From NCBI GenBank assembly GCA_039621445.1, contig CP154957.1, positions 22,838,761 to 22,902,760 of the forward strand: a DNA stretch of 64,000 nt, written 5' to 3'. The notes under the pieces were generated by a model, which ran no database searches, was not told where the DNA came from, and worked only from the letters and a program-made list of their open reading frames with translations. Below are positions 37,838 to 47,700 of this stretch, in pieces (within the stretch, counting starts at the first letter, position 1; each line of letters starts with the position of its first letter). This DNA comes from Euglena gracilis. Lineage: Eukaryota > Euglenida > Euglenophyceae > Euglenales. The position numbers were made by a program, and so were the translations under genes.

Positions 37838-39708
37838 AATGGAATTTTAAAAAACAGTTCCAGCCTAGGGATTTTGAGGTGGTGGTGTGCGGGGTCCCCT
37901 GCACCGAATTCAGCCTGGCCCTGACCACCAGGGAACGGGATTTAAAATTGGCTGATCGGCTGGTGCAGCGGGCCCTGGCGATCATCAGGTACCTCTGCCC
38001 ACAGCGGTGGTGGCTGGAAAACCCCCGGCACGGGTACCTGCGGACCCGCAGGTACATGGCAGGGATCCCACACGTGGACGTGGATTACTGCCAGTATGCA
38101 GACTGGGGCTACCAGAAGCCCACCAGGATATGGGGCAGCCCCCATGTCCTGGGTCTCCGGCCACGGCTGTGTGACGGCCGGACCTGCACCAACCTGGAAA
38201 GCCCAGTAGCTGAGGGGGGACGAAAGGGACGGCACAAAATTCGGCTCAGCAGCAAACACCAAAACCTGCCCAGGCACCTGAAATATCGGATCCCAGAGGC
38301 GCTCATCCGTGACCTGGCCACAGCACCGGCACCGGAGGCCCACACTGCCGGGTCTCCGGAGCCAGAGCGGGACCCCCAGACAGAGCGAGGGGTCTTGCTC
38401 CGTGAGGTGGGGCAGGGTGCCAGTGAACGGCAGCTGCTGATGCGGGTGCAGGCCAGGGGGCCAGACGGACAGACCCACTTCATCAACGCCCTCATTGACA
38501 CAGGGGCAGAGGTGAACCTGGTCCGAAGAGGCATGCTACCCAGCACATACCTCCTGCCTGCCCCCAAGCCCCTGTCCCTGGTGACGGCTAGTGGAGCCAA
38601 GATGGAAGGGGGGGAACGTGAGGCAACCCTGGGCCTGGTCCTCCGGCGGGAGGGCGGCATGGGTCAGGGGGAAGGGGCCCTATGGACGGCCCCAGCCTCG
38701 TTCTATGAGGCAGACATCCACGTGGGGGCCATCATTGGCTTTCCGTGGCTGGAGGAAAACCAGCTCGGGGTGTTTCCAGATCTCCGAGCCTTGGCATTGA
38801 GGGGAGAGCAGGTGGTCCTCCTTCGGGGACATGATGCGGAGGGTGAGCAAGTTCAGCCGGCAGCCCACAAAAAGGCACAAAAGCGAGTGAGATACCTGAA
38901 AATGGTGGAAAAAGTCAGAGCACTGCGGCTTGCTTTGCCAGAGGCGGCCCTGGGGGAGGACACCGAGGAGCCTGAGTGGGAGGAAAACCCCCTGCACGAG
39001 GATGAGGCGACCCAGGAGACAGTGGCCAAGGAACTCCTGCGGGCAGCCCGGGAGGTCGAAGCACGGGCAGCCCAAGGGGTCATCCTTGTTCCCGAAGGGG
39101 AACAGGTGACCAGCCAGCGGGCTGAGGAGCTCCGGGCAGCCCTCCGGAGGGACTTCGAGGGGGAGGTTCTCCGAGACAGGATTTGGGGGGAAAGAATCGT
39201 TCGGGGGCCCCTGGGGGAAGGGAAAATCGAATTAAAACCGGGATCTGTGGCAAAGAAACAGAGGCCCATCCACCTGACGGGGGAGAGGCACAGGGCCTTG
39301 TGTGACCTAGTGGATGAGTGGGTTCGGGACAAGAAGGTGGAGGAGGGGGTGCCAAGTGCCTGGAGCAGCCCCACATTCGTGGTGGCCAAGAAACAGGGGA
39401 AGTGGCGTGGGGTTGTGGATTTCCGGGCATTAAACGAGGCCACAGTGACGGATGCTTACCCCCTCCCCAGGATTGAAGACATCCTGGTGAACCAGGGACG
39501 GAGGTACCTGTTCTCCGTCCTTGATCTCAAGGATGCCTTCCATCAGGTGCCCCTGCACGAAGACTCACGCCCATACACCTGCTGCAGCACCCCCCGAGGG
39601 TCCAAGCAGTGGTGTGTGGTCGTGATGGGCCTGAAAAATGGAGTGGCCATTTTTCAGCGGGTGATCGACTACTCACTGAGGGATGTGGCTGATGTCGCCA
39701 ACCCATAG
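37414..39708 (+). CDS. Pol of element I, 5' part: C5-cytosine methyltransferase, protease, RT
   Basis: C5-methyltransferase: AdoMet loop LDLFCGTGSVGD (residue 103 on), catalytic GVPC with Cys163, ENPR with Glu202, then VDYCQYADWGYQKPTRIW, a C-terminal signature like that of short phage- or large-virus-type enzymes. The aspartic protease active site is LIDTGAEVNLV (Asp362). RT runs from about residue 620: FSVLDLKDAFHQVPL, TPRG, VVMGLKNG. The frame ends at a TAG that replaces the Tyr codon of the Y-V-D-D catalytic box. Sequence before about residue 80 is probably shadow of the Dam-like frame. Confidence 0.9.
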   Translation: MARPALVQGGQGLGSAPSHVPSGNTIFRQRGGVVPGDQVAHHSLFAVRAPIPVHAGGGDTKGEKTQVRDTFFRPPPGPGGGTGEVKPAHLGQVGRTDQPRRMLDLFCGTGSVGDVYRSLGYQVTSVDVDPRWRPDICVDVLKWNFKKQFQPRDFEVVVCGVPCTEFSLALTTRERDLKLADRLVQRALAIIRYLCPQRWWLENPRHGYLRTRRYMAGIPHVDVDYCQYADWGYQKPTRIWGSPHVLGLRPRLCDGRTCTNLESPVAEGGRKGRHKIRLSSKHQNLPRHLKYRIPEALIRDLATAPAPEAHTAGSPEPERDPQTERGVLLREVGQGASERQLLMRVQARGPDGQTHFINALIDTGAEVNLVRRGMLPSTYLLPAPKPLSLVTASGAKMEGGEREATLGLVLRREGGMGQGEGALWTAPASFYEADIHVGAIIGFPWLEENQLGVFPDLRALALRGEQVVLLRGHDAEGEQVQPAAHKKAQKRVRYLKMVEKVRALRLALPEAALGEDTEEPEWEENPLHEDEATQETVAKELLRAAREVEARAAQGVILVPEGEQVTSQRAEELRAALRRDFEGEVLRDRIWGERIVRGPLGEGKIELKPGSVAKKQRPIHLTGERHRALCDLVDEWVRDKKVEEGVPSAWSSPTFVVAKKQGKWRGVVDFRALNEATVTDAYPLPRIEDILVNQGRRYLFSVLDLKDAFHQVPLHEDSRPYTCCSTPRGSKQWCVVVMGLKNGVAIFQRVIDYSLRDVADVANP

Positions 39709-39785
39709 GTTGACGACATCATCGTGGGGACCAAGTGGTGTGGCACGGAGGAAGCTACCCTGGAGGCACACGACCAGGACATAAG

Positions 39786-40883
39786 TGACGACCTTTTGAG
39801 GTCGACCGCCGGGCGGCGGAGTTTTTCCTTTTTAGAAGGCCTTTTTAAGGGCGGTTTAGCTCTAATTTTAAGGCTTTCTAAAGATTTCCATTAAAATTCC
39901 CTCTCCTAGGGCGCCCATGGTTTGGTTGTGCAAGGAGAGAGACTGAGTGATGCTAGGTATTCCCAAATGGTGATTTTGGGTTTATTTAGCACATTTTAAG
40001 CTTTTTATGCATTTTTCCTTTGGTTTTAAGGGAAAATGTTGGATTTGGTGAGAGCGCTTGCAAGCGCTTGGAACAGAATTTTAAGAGATTGGCGCCTGAG
40101 TTCCTGGAGTTTTTGCAGGGGTTTGCAAAGCTCAATAATGATGGAATTCAGCATAATTTATCACAATCAAGGGGGGAAACCTTGATTTTGACCTGGGTTG
40201 GTTGATTTTGATGCAATGGGCAAGGATTTGGGATTTGAGAGCGCTTAGGAATCAGCGCACTCAATCCTAAATTTAACTGCCCATCAAGGGCATCAAAATC
40301 ATTTTCTCCTCACAGGGTTTTCCTCTTTTTACTCCTTGGCATTGTCAATTGGTGCAATCACAAACAATTATCATTGTGAATTCAAGTGTTGGAATTACAT
40401 TTGCAAATGGAAAGTCCAATTGAGAACAATCAATCATTTGAAGAAGGTGAGGTTTGTCTTCCCCCCACCTCGTCTGTGGGAAAAGGGGCAGGGGGGTGGG
40501 ACTCTTCAACTCAGGCAACCACTGGCCAAATTTCACCCCAAAACCCCCTTTTTGGCCCAGAAACTGTGAGAAATGACACCCAGGGGGGGGGTGTTGGCTC
40601 TCACTGGTTCAGCTGAGCAGGGAGGGGTTGAAACCCCAAAGGCACCCCCCTTGGAGATCCCAGTGACACCCCCCTCAGGGGTCGGGGAGGGTCCACTGGG
40701 AAGTTACTCCTTGGAAATGATGGCCCAGTTTCGGCCACAGGGGGGGCCAGAATGGGAAAAAATTTCCGACACAAGTCGGCTCGAGGAGCCAGAAAACGAT
40801 CCTACGCCAGAAACTGGCCCGGGGCGGGGGTTTCCGCTTCACCCCAGTACTGCCGTGGGACATGGCAGCACGGGTGTGAAACA
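39786..40883 (+). repeat. 5' LTR of element II
   Basis: Starts TGACGACC and ends GTGTGAAACA. It is the same length as the 3' LTR. It holds an imperfect long hairpin at 40203-40300 and the start of an ORF that reads out of the LTR. Confidence 0.95.
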
Positions 40884-41343
40884 TGGTAAGCAGAGGTTTT
40901 TCCTCCAGCCTTCAGTCGGAATTTTTGGGTTGGAAATCCCTGCTCAGAGTGTTTTCTTTGATGATCAGCCATTGGCCCAATCTCAGATGGCAAATCTGAC
41001 GATTGGAGTTTCGGGGAACAGGGAGTTGGGACCCGAAACCAGTTTCGCTGAACTCAGAACCCCCACAAATATGGGACAGATGTTGGAATTTCAGGGTGGG
41101 GATGGCCAGGTTGTCATTTCCAACCAACCGTGTTTTCCAGAGCCTTTTTCAGGGGTTTTGCCTTTGCAAAATATGGGGTACGGTTTTGTGCTGCCTGAGT
41201 TGCAACCTCTCCCAGACTTTTCATGGGTGCAAAATTTAGGGAATCTTCCATCATTACCCGCTTTTGCATTGCCTTTGCCTCCAGCTCAACCAGTTTCTTC
41301 AACACCAGCCCAAGAGCCGGTGGCACTTTTGCAGTTTTCCTAA
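40573..41343 (+). CDS. LTR-spanning leader ORF of element II
   Basis: 256 codons starting MTPRGGVLALTGSAEQGG in the LTR and crossing the PBS in frame to a TAA. It is Gly/Pro/Gln/Phe-rich with no known domain. The same frame reopens at 41449-41790 and again as Gag at 41818, so it may be the first piece of a stop-interrupted Gag. Ty1 elements are known to start Gag inside the LTR. Confidence 0.45.
   Translation: MTPRGGVLALTGSAEQGGVETPKAPPLEIPVTPPSGVGEGPLGSYSLEMMAQFRPQGGPEWEKISDTSRLEEPENDPTPETGPGRGFPLHPSTAVGHGSTGVKHGKQRFFLQPSVGIFGLEIPAQSVFFDDQPLAQSQMANLTIGVSGNRELGPETSFAELRTPTNMGQMLEFQGGDGQVVISNQPCFPEPFSGVLPLQNMGYGFVLPELQPLPDFSWVQNLGNLPSLPAFALPLPPAQPVSSTPAQEPVALLQFS
40884..40897 (+). promoter_or_regulatory. 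primer-binding site of element II
   Basis: tggtaagcagaggt directly follows the 5' LTR. It differs from an initiator-Met tRNA complement (tggtagcagagg, from memory) by one extra A. The tRNA identity is inference. Confidence 0.65.
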
Positions 41344-41817
41344 CCATCCCAGGCAGATGGGCTGGCGAAGGAAACGGGAAGTGCCTCGGCAGGGCAGGGG
41401 GGTGATAACCCCAGCCCAGTTTTCTTTGAAAAGCAAGCACAGGTCAATGTGCTGGGCTTAAACAATAATAATAACTGGGACAGCAGCGAACGGGTCAGAG
41501 CAGAAGTGGAGGGGGCAGAGGAAAACCCGAAGGACCAGCCCAGTTCCACTTCTACTCGGCGACCCCGAACACCAGCTTCATCACCAGGTAGTGATGAAGT
41601 TCAGCAAAAACGGCTCCACCGTGAGGTTGATCACGGTCAGCCAGCAGCTGCTGCAGCCCCCCAGCCTCCTCATATTTTCATCGAGGGGGGTGAGGAGGAG
41701 GTCCAACCCCCAGCCTATGAAAGTTCTGAAGCCACCCCCAGGGGGGGTTCACAAAATCAGGGATTTGAAGACGGCTGGGGGCAATTTTGACAAAGTAACA
41801 GAGACCTCCAGTGGACT

Positions 41818-43887
41818 GTGCAGCACCTGACTTTTCGGATTTTGGCTTTGGAAAAAGCCAACGAAGAGTGGGTTCTGCAGCAGCAGCAGCAGCAACAACC
41901 CCTCGCTTTCGACATCCACCTGGTGGAGCACATGGCTGCACGAATCGAGGAAACGGCCAGGGCTGACTGCCTCCATATTTTTGAACTTTTTGAGAAAAAA
42001 TGTGAGGCCCAGGTGCAAATTTCTGTGCAAAAAATTGACGCACAGGCACTTGAACTTTTTGTCGGGCAGGAAAAAAGTTTTGAGGAAAAACTGGCCCAGC
42101 AGTTTTCTTCGAGCCGTGATCAGTTTTTGGCCCTGAGGCAGGGATGTTTACGAATTTTGGACAACCTGCCACAGGAAATTTTGAAACAAGTGCAAAATCA
42201 GGTGGCTGCCTTGCCAATTAAGGATCTCGTGCTTGAAAATTTTCAGCGGTTTGCTGAGAATTTTAAAGCCTCCCAGCCAGCTCAGGGGGGGGAGGCAGAA
42301 ACTCTCCAGGAGCTGGCCGTTGTCGCTGCCAAAATCGTTGAAGTTCAAGCTGACCTGGTGTCGCTGCGAGGTACGGTCCAGGGCCAGGCTCAGCAGCTTC
42401 AGCAGTTCGCCGATTATGTTCGCCAGCTGGGTGAACAAAATTCAGCGATGAATACAGCCCTCCATGCTTTTGGTGGGGGTATTCAAAAACTGCACCAGAA
42501 TATTTCAGATGAAGTAGGGAAACGACACTCAGAAATACAAAAACTGCTGACGGATTGTCAGCAGAATTTTCAGAGTGTTATTAAGCAGCTTTTTTCCCAG
42601 GAGAAAAAAATTGGTGGGCTGGTGGAGGAAATGAGGCAGGGACTTGCAAAAGTTGGGGGGAACACTTTCGAGTTACAGAAAGTGCTGCAGGATTTACAAA
42701 AGAATGGACCCATACACCCAACTGCAGAACCGAAAGGGGTTTTGCAGAAAATTTCTGACATGTGGTGGCTGCGGCAGGGCAGCCAGCAGTCCCTACACCC
42801 AGTGGAGCTGCTACAGCCTGGGCAGCAGCTGGCCCAGCAGCCCGTCCAGCTAGCCCAGCAGCCTGGCAAGCCAGCAGGCCAGCCGCAGCCTGCTCACGGG
42901 CTGCCAATGGGGCTGGGCCTGCCGTCGGCTGGACAGCAGCAGCCCCTGGGGCAGCCTCAGTCCAGCTCACTGGCCAGCACGGTGCCCAGTGCTGACCCAG
43001 CTTTTTCAGATCAGATTATTTCTCATAATAAATCTGCAGTTTCAAACATTTCCCCTCCCTTAGTCATTGAGGGGGGATTTGTTTTGGAGGACATGCAAGA
43101 CACGGCAGTGGTTTCTTCTGTGTCATTGTGTGTCCCCCCACATGTTTCCGCAGCCCCTGCTTTCTCGATTAGGCCCATCGGGACTGGGGGGGCTGCAGCC
43201 AACCCAGGACACGGGTTGGGTTTTCCTTTTATCGGTGACCCAGTAGCTTTTGAAATTTTGCAGGGAGGTGCTAAGCCCTATTTTGATGAATCGGGCAGCA
43301 TTTCCTGGCAAGATTTTGAAGTAGATTGGAATCTTTACTGGGACACGTTGACATCAGGGAAACCGTATTCTGATTTGCAAAAGCTGCAGGTTTTTGAGGC
43401 ATGTTTAGGACCCAGATTAAGGGAGGAAATCAGGCTCTATCGGTTGAATGGAGCTAAATTAAGTTACCCCACCATATTAGCCCAATTCCAGAACCGTTAT
43501 GCCTCGAGTAAGGGGCTGACGGCTCGGAAAATATGGCAGGAGGTAACTATGGTTAACGAAGGGAAAATAACCCGGGCTGATCTGCAAGAATTTTGGATTA
43601 AATTTTGCAGTGCCTGGTACCATGTTAAGGATGCCACAGCCGGGGAGGCTCGGCGATTATTTTTGGAAAGAATTCCTCCTTTTTTAAGCAAGTTTTGCAT
43701 AGAAGAGGAGGATAACCGAGCCCGTAAACAACCCATTGTCAGGCTCTCAGGGATACCAAATCCCACGGTGGATGGGATTAAAAGGAGTGTGAGCCAGATC
43801 ACTGGGGGGATTGATCCACGGAAGGTGGTTATCAAAAACCCTGGTGCCATTTGCCTATTTATTTCAGTTCTTCGGAGGAGGCACTGA
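41818..43887 (+). CDS. Gag of element II, main part
   Basis: 689 residues. The N-terminal half is a long Gln-rich coiled coil (LEKANEEWVLQQQQQQQ onward), then a Gln/Pro/Gly-rich linker. The capsid-like region starts near residue 495 (FEVDWNLYWDTLTSGKPYSD), followed by the start of an RRM-like stretch (PIVRLSGIPNPTVDGIKRS). The frame ends just after KNPGAICLF; the homologous sequence continues one frame back at about 43865. The listed start may not be native, because the same frame is open for a short distance upstream. Confidence 0.85.
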   Translation: MQHLTFRILALEKANEEWVLQQQQQQQPLAFDIHLVEHMAARIEETARADCLHIFELFEKKCEAQVQISVQKIDAQALELFVGQEKSFEEKLAQQFSSSRDQFLALRQGCLRILDNLPQEILKQVQNQVAALPIKDLVLENFQRFAENFKASQPAQGGEAETLQELAVVAAKIVEVQADLVSLRGTVQGQAQQLQQFADYVRQLGEQNSAMNTALHAFGGGIQKLHQNISDEVGKRHSEIQKLLTDCQQNFQSVIKQLFSQEKKIGGLVEEMRQGLAKVGGNTFELQKVLQDLQKNGPIHPTAEPKGVLQKISDMWWLRQGSQQSLHPVELLQPGQQLAQQPVQLAQQPGKPAGQPQPAHGLPMGLGLPSAGQQQPLGQPQSSSLASTVPSADPAFSDQIISHNKSAVSNISPPLVIEGGFVLEDMQDTAVVSSVSLCVPPHVSAAPAFSIRPIGTGGAAANPGHGLGFPFIGDPVAFEILQGGAKPYFDESGSISWQDFEVDWNLYWDTLTSGKPYSDLQKLQVFEACLGPRLREEIRLYRLNGAKLSYPTILAQFQNRYASSKGLTARKIWQEVTMVNEGKITRADLQEFWIKFCSAWYHVKDATAGEARRLFLERIPPFLSKFCIEEEDNRARKQPIVRLSGIPNPTVDGIKRSVSQITGGIDPRKVVIKNPGAICLFISVLRRRH

Positions 43888-44597
43888 AATTTACAGCCGT
43901 AAATGGAAGGAAATTGCAGGGAATGGAAAATTTCCTCAACGCCGAATTGGTGGAACAACTAATGACTGTTGAGGAAATGTTTGCTTTTGCCGAGGGCAGG
44001 TTGGCTCTTCGGGAAAAGCAGGATTTGGCTTTGAATCAGCACCATTTTCCCAGATTATTCAGCAAATCGACAAGAAAAGGCTCAGGGAAAATACAGGTGT
44101 TGGAAAAAGGCCAAACCCCCCCGGTGTCCCCAACATCCGTTTCAACACCAGCGGCTGGGGGGCAGGGTCACACCTCAAAATCTGCCCCACAGCCAGCTCC
44201 AAAGGGAGATAAGGGGCCAGTCCAGCCAGCCCAGCGGGGCAGGTCCCCTTCTTCGTCTTCGCGGCCAGGTGCAGCTTCATGGTCGCGAACCCAAAGTCCA
44301 GCACCCCCAGCCCGGCAAGGCAAGGGGGGGCAGACCTGGACCCCGCAGGCATCGGGTAGGGGCAGGTCTCCATATCCATGCTTCAACTGTGGGGAGTGCG
44401 GGCATTATTTTTATGAGTGCAATAAACCGCTGAGTGAGGCCCTTGCTAAATCTAAAGAATTTTGGCAAAATAATGGAAAAGGCAAGGGGCAGCCCAAGGG
44501 AAAAGGGCAGCCAGCCACTCAGCGAAATTCCTCAGGCAAGGGGGGTGCATGGTCAAAGGGGGGTGGGTCCACCTCTTCTCCCCCAGGGGCCCAATAG
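43851..44597 (+). CDS. Gag of element II, C-terminal part with zinc knuckle
   Basis: It continues the RRM-like region (SSSEEALKFTAVNGRKLQ) and then carries a Ser/Pro/Gln-rich basic tail with one CCHC knuckle, CFNCGECGHYFYEC. It ends at a single TAG (44595-44597, context caa tag ggg), after which the same frame stays open into Pol. This resembles a stop-codon-readthrough gag-pol arrangement. A -1 shift is needed to enter from the upstream Gag frame. Confidence 0.85.
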   Translation: MPIYFSSSEEALKFTAVNGRKLQGMENFLNAELVEQLMTVEEMFAFAEGRLALREKQDLALNQHHFPRLFSKSTRKGSGKIQVLEKGQTPPVSPTSVSTPAAGGQGHTSKSAPQPAPKGDKGPVQPAQRGRSPSSSSRPGAASWSRTQSPAPPARQGKGGQTWTPQASGRGRSPYPCFNCGECGHYFYECNKPLSEALAKSKEFWQNNGKGKGQPKGKGQPATQRNSSGKGGAWSKGGGSTSSPPGAQ

Positions 44598-44711
44598 GGG
44601 GGCCAGGGGCAGTTTGAGAAGGGGGGGGCTGCCCATGGCCGTGTCTCTCCCCCCTGTGAGGAAAACGGTGTAAATATTTCTGATTCAAAAAACTGGGCTG
44701 TACAGGATTTT

Positions 44712-47700
44712 ATGGCTGATTCAGGGTGTGGTGAAAAACATTCTTCGGATCAGCGCCCCAGATTTTTGAATCGGACCCGATACTCCTGGAGGGAAGGAAA
44801 ATGTCCAAGGGTTCCCGTTTTACATTCAAATCTGCCACAGCCCAACCCCCTACCATCAGCTCAGCGACCTCAGGCATTAGATTTATTCGCTGGCACAGGT
44901 TCGGTGGGGAAGCGGTTGGCAGAACGGGGGTATGAAGTTTTGTCAATTGAAAATGCTCCTTGGACGGACTTCCACCCCCACACAGACATTTTGACCTGGG
45001 ACTACAGGCGATACCCGGTTGGATTTTTTGAGGTTATTGCCGCTAGTCCCCCCTGTAATATTTATTCCACAGCTTATAACCCCAGGCCAAGGGATTTCTC
45101 CCAGGCGGATGCCCTGGTGGAGAAAGCCCTGGAAATTATAAATTATTTTCAGCCCAAGTTGTGGTGGTTGGAGAACCCCCGCACTGGTCTTTTGCAAAAT
45201 AGGGAGGTGGTGAAAAACCTGCCCTATATCGACATTGATTATTGCCAGTTTTTGGATTGGGGTTATAAAAAGCCCACACGTTTCTGGTGCTGCCCTGCCA
45301 TTTCACAACTACGGTCGGTGTTGTGTGATGGCGAATCGTGTCCTAACCTGGTGATGGGGGACAATGGGCAGCTCCGGCACCGTGAATTGTTGGGGGGCAG
45401 AAAAATGAAGTTTACCCCCCGACAAAAAGGAAGGATACCCCCCCTGGTGATTGATTATCTCCTAAGTGCTGGGGATTTTCAGGGGGACCAGCGCAAAGAA
45501 ATTTCCCAAAATTCCCAGGATTTTGAGGAATGGGAAATTCCAGACCGTTGTTGTCATTTGGCCAACACCTTGAAGGTTAATCAGGTGTTGCCCATTGAAA
45601 ACGAGCTGCAACTTTTGACGCTATCACAGACGTATCTCCCTAACGGAGATGCCAGGCAGCCCAGAGTTTTGGTTGACACGGGAGCCCAGGTGAACCTGGT
45701 GGAAAGGTCCATCGTCCCAAAACATTTGGCCAGGTCACCGCGAATGCCAATTCGGCTGGTGGCTGCCAACGGCCAATGTGTTTTGGGGGGCGACCAGTGT
45801 ATTAAGTTGAAGTTGGGTTTTCAACGCAGGGGTACCGGGCAGGGGGGCACCCAGGCCTTGTACCTCGAAGGGGAATTCTACCTCGCGAATATTGAGGTAG
45901 ATGCTATATTATCGTTTCCATGGTTAGCCGAACATGGTTTGGGTGTGTTCCCACACCATAAGGCCTTGGTTTTTGACGATCCTAATCTGACTTTCTTGTA
46001 CGGGTGGGATACAAGAAATCAGAAAAGGAAATCCCATAAGGGGAAGAAAAAACACAATTCACAAAAAAGAATTGGGGTTGTGGTTTCTGACTTCGGAGAA
46101 TCCCCTGAAAACGCACCAACCACGGAGTCCCTTGAAAATGAAAAGGTGTGGTTGGACCTGCAAAAAATGAATTTGCACCTACCCTTGCAAGGCTTTGATA
46201 TGCAACCAAAGTTCCTTGGCAAGAAGGAATTGCATACCATAGCCAAGCATCTCACCGAATCGCCAGCCGAGGACAAGGCAGTGAATGCCATAATCCAGGC
46301 TCGCGACTCGGGTGAGAAGGAAGACCCCAGGGTGGTAGCATTTCGGGATAAAAATTTTCAGGATTTTGAAGGGGAGGTGTTGGGTACGGAGGTACCCCCC
46401 GACCCTCCCGTTCGGGGACCTTATGGTTACGCCCAGATTCCTCTGAAGGAGGGGGCTGTACCCACAAGGCAAAAACTCTTTGTCTTACATGGTGAAAGAT
46501 TTGAAGCTCACAAAAAGGTCACCCAGGAATGGTGGGACCGGAAATTTGTTGAGCGTTTGCCCAAGGGAACAGTTTCGGAATGGCTGTCCGTAACATTTGT
46601 AGTGCCGAAAAAAGGAGGCGAATGGAGGGGAGTGGTAGACATGCGGGGGCCTAACAGTCAAACTAGGCGTGTGTCCTACCCCCTTCCCGTAATTGAAGAC
46701 CTCCTTGTAAAACAAGGTGTAAACATGATGTTTTCCATCTTGGATTTACGGCAGGCTTTCCACCAGCAGCCGTTGGACCCGGAAAGCCGGCCCATCACAT
46801 GTTGTAGTACCCCCCTCGGTCTTTTTCAGTGGAGGGTTAATGTGATGGGTCTAACAAACGCAAGCCAGCAGTTTCAGCAAATGATGGAGGATCGCCTCTT
46901 CCCAGTGGGGGACGTGGCTGATCCTTACATCGACGACATTTTGATTAGACCTCGAGTGGGTCCTGGTGAGGATTTACTCGCAGCACATGACAAGGATTTG
47001 CGAAGAGTCCTTGAAGTTTTACGAAAAGACAGATTTGTAGCCGACAAAAGAAAATGCCGTCTTTTCGTAAAAGAAGTTGAGTTTTGTGGCCATGTTCTGG
47101 GTGGTGGGGTGAGAAAACCATCCCCTGGAAAGCTTATGGCCATCGAAAAATGGGAGCTACCCCAAACAATCACGGGTCTACGTGCCTTTTTGGGGTTCAC
47201 AAATTATTACAGCTCCTATGTGAAGGATTACGCCCACATTGTCGCTTGCCTTCAGAATAAGCTCAAAGTTTCACGAGTGGACGGCAAGAAGGGTTCCAAG
47301 AAAAGGATTTCTTTGGAACCATCCGACATTGAGGCATTTGAAAAAATTAAATCACTGTTGTGCAGTGAATTAATTTTGCAACACGTTAAGCCAGACAAAC
47401 CATTCGTTTTAAGAGTGGATGTCAGCCGGTATGCGGTTGGTGCCACCCTTGAACAATTGGTTGGGGAGGATATGGCTCCTACTCCTGAAGACGTACGGGC
47501 CAAGCGTACTGTGCCTGTCGCCTTCATGAGTAGGAAGCTAACGGGCAGCCAAAGAAACTGGGTACCTAGGGAACAGGAGACTTATGCCATAATCCTAGCC
47601 TTACAAAAGTGGGAATCATGGATTGGGCTGCAGCCCGTCCTGGTTCTCACGGACCACAAGGCTCTAGAATCTTGGGCTAGAGAGGTTCTAGATACACCAA

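Larger units (their letters stand above)
31901..39785 (+). mobile_element. Ty3/gypsy chromodomain element I, 5' part
   Basis: LTR, PBS, leader ORF, Gag, Dam-like domain, C5-methyltransferase, protease and the first two thirds of RT, up to the insertion site of element II. The 3' part resumes at 52819. The coding region is broken by frame changes and two stops, so this copy is probably inactive. Confidence 0.88.
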
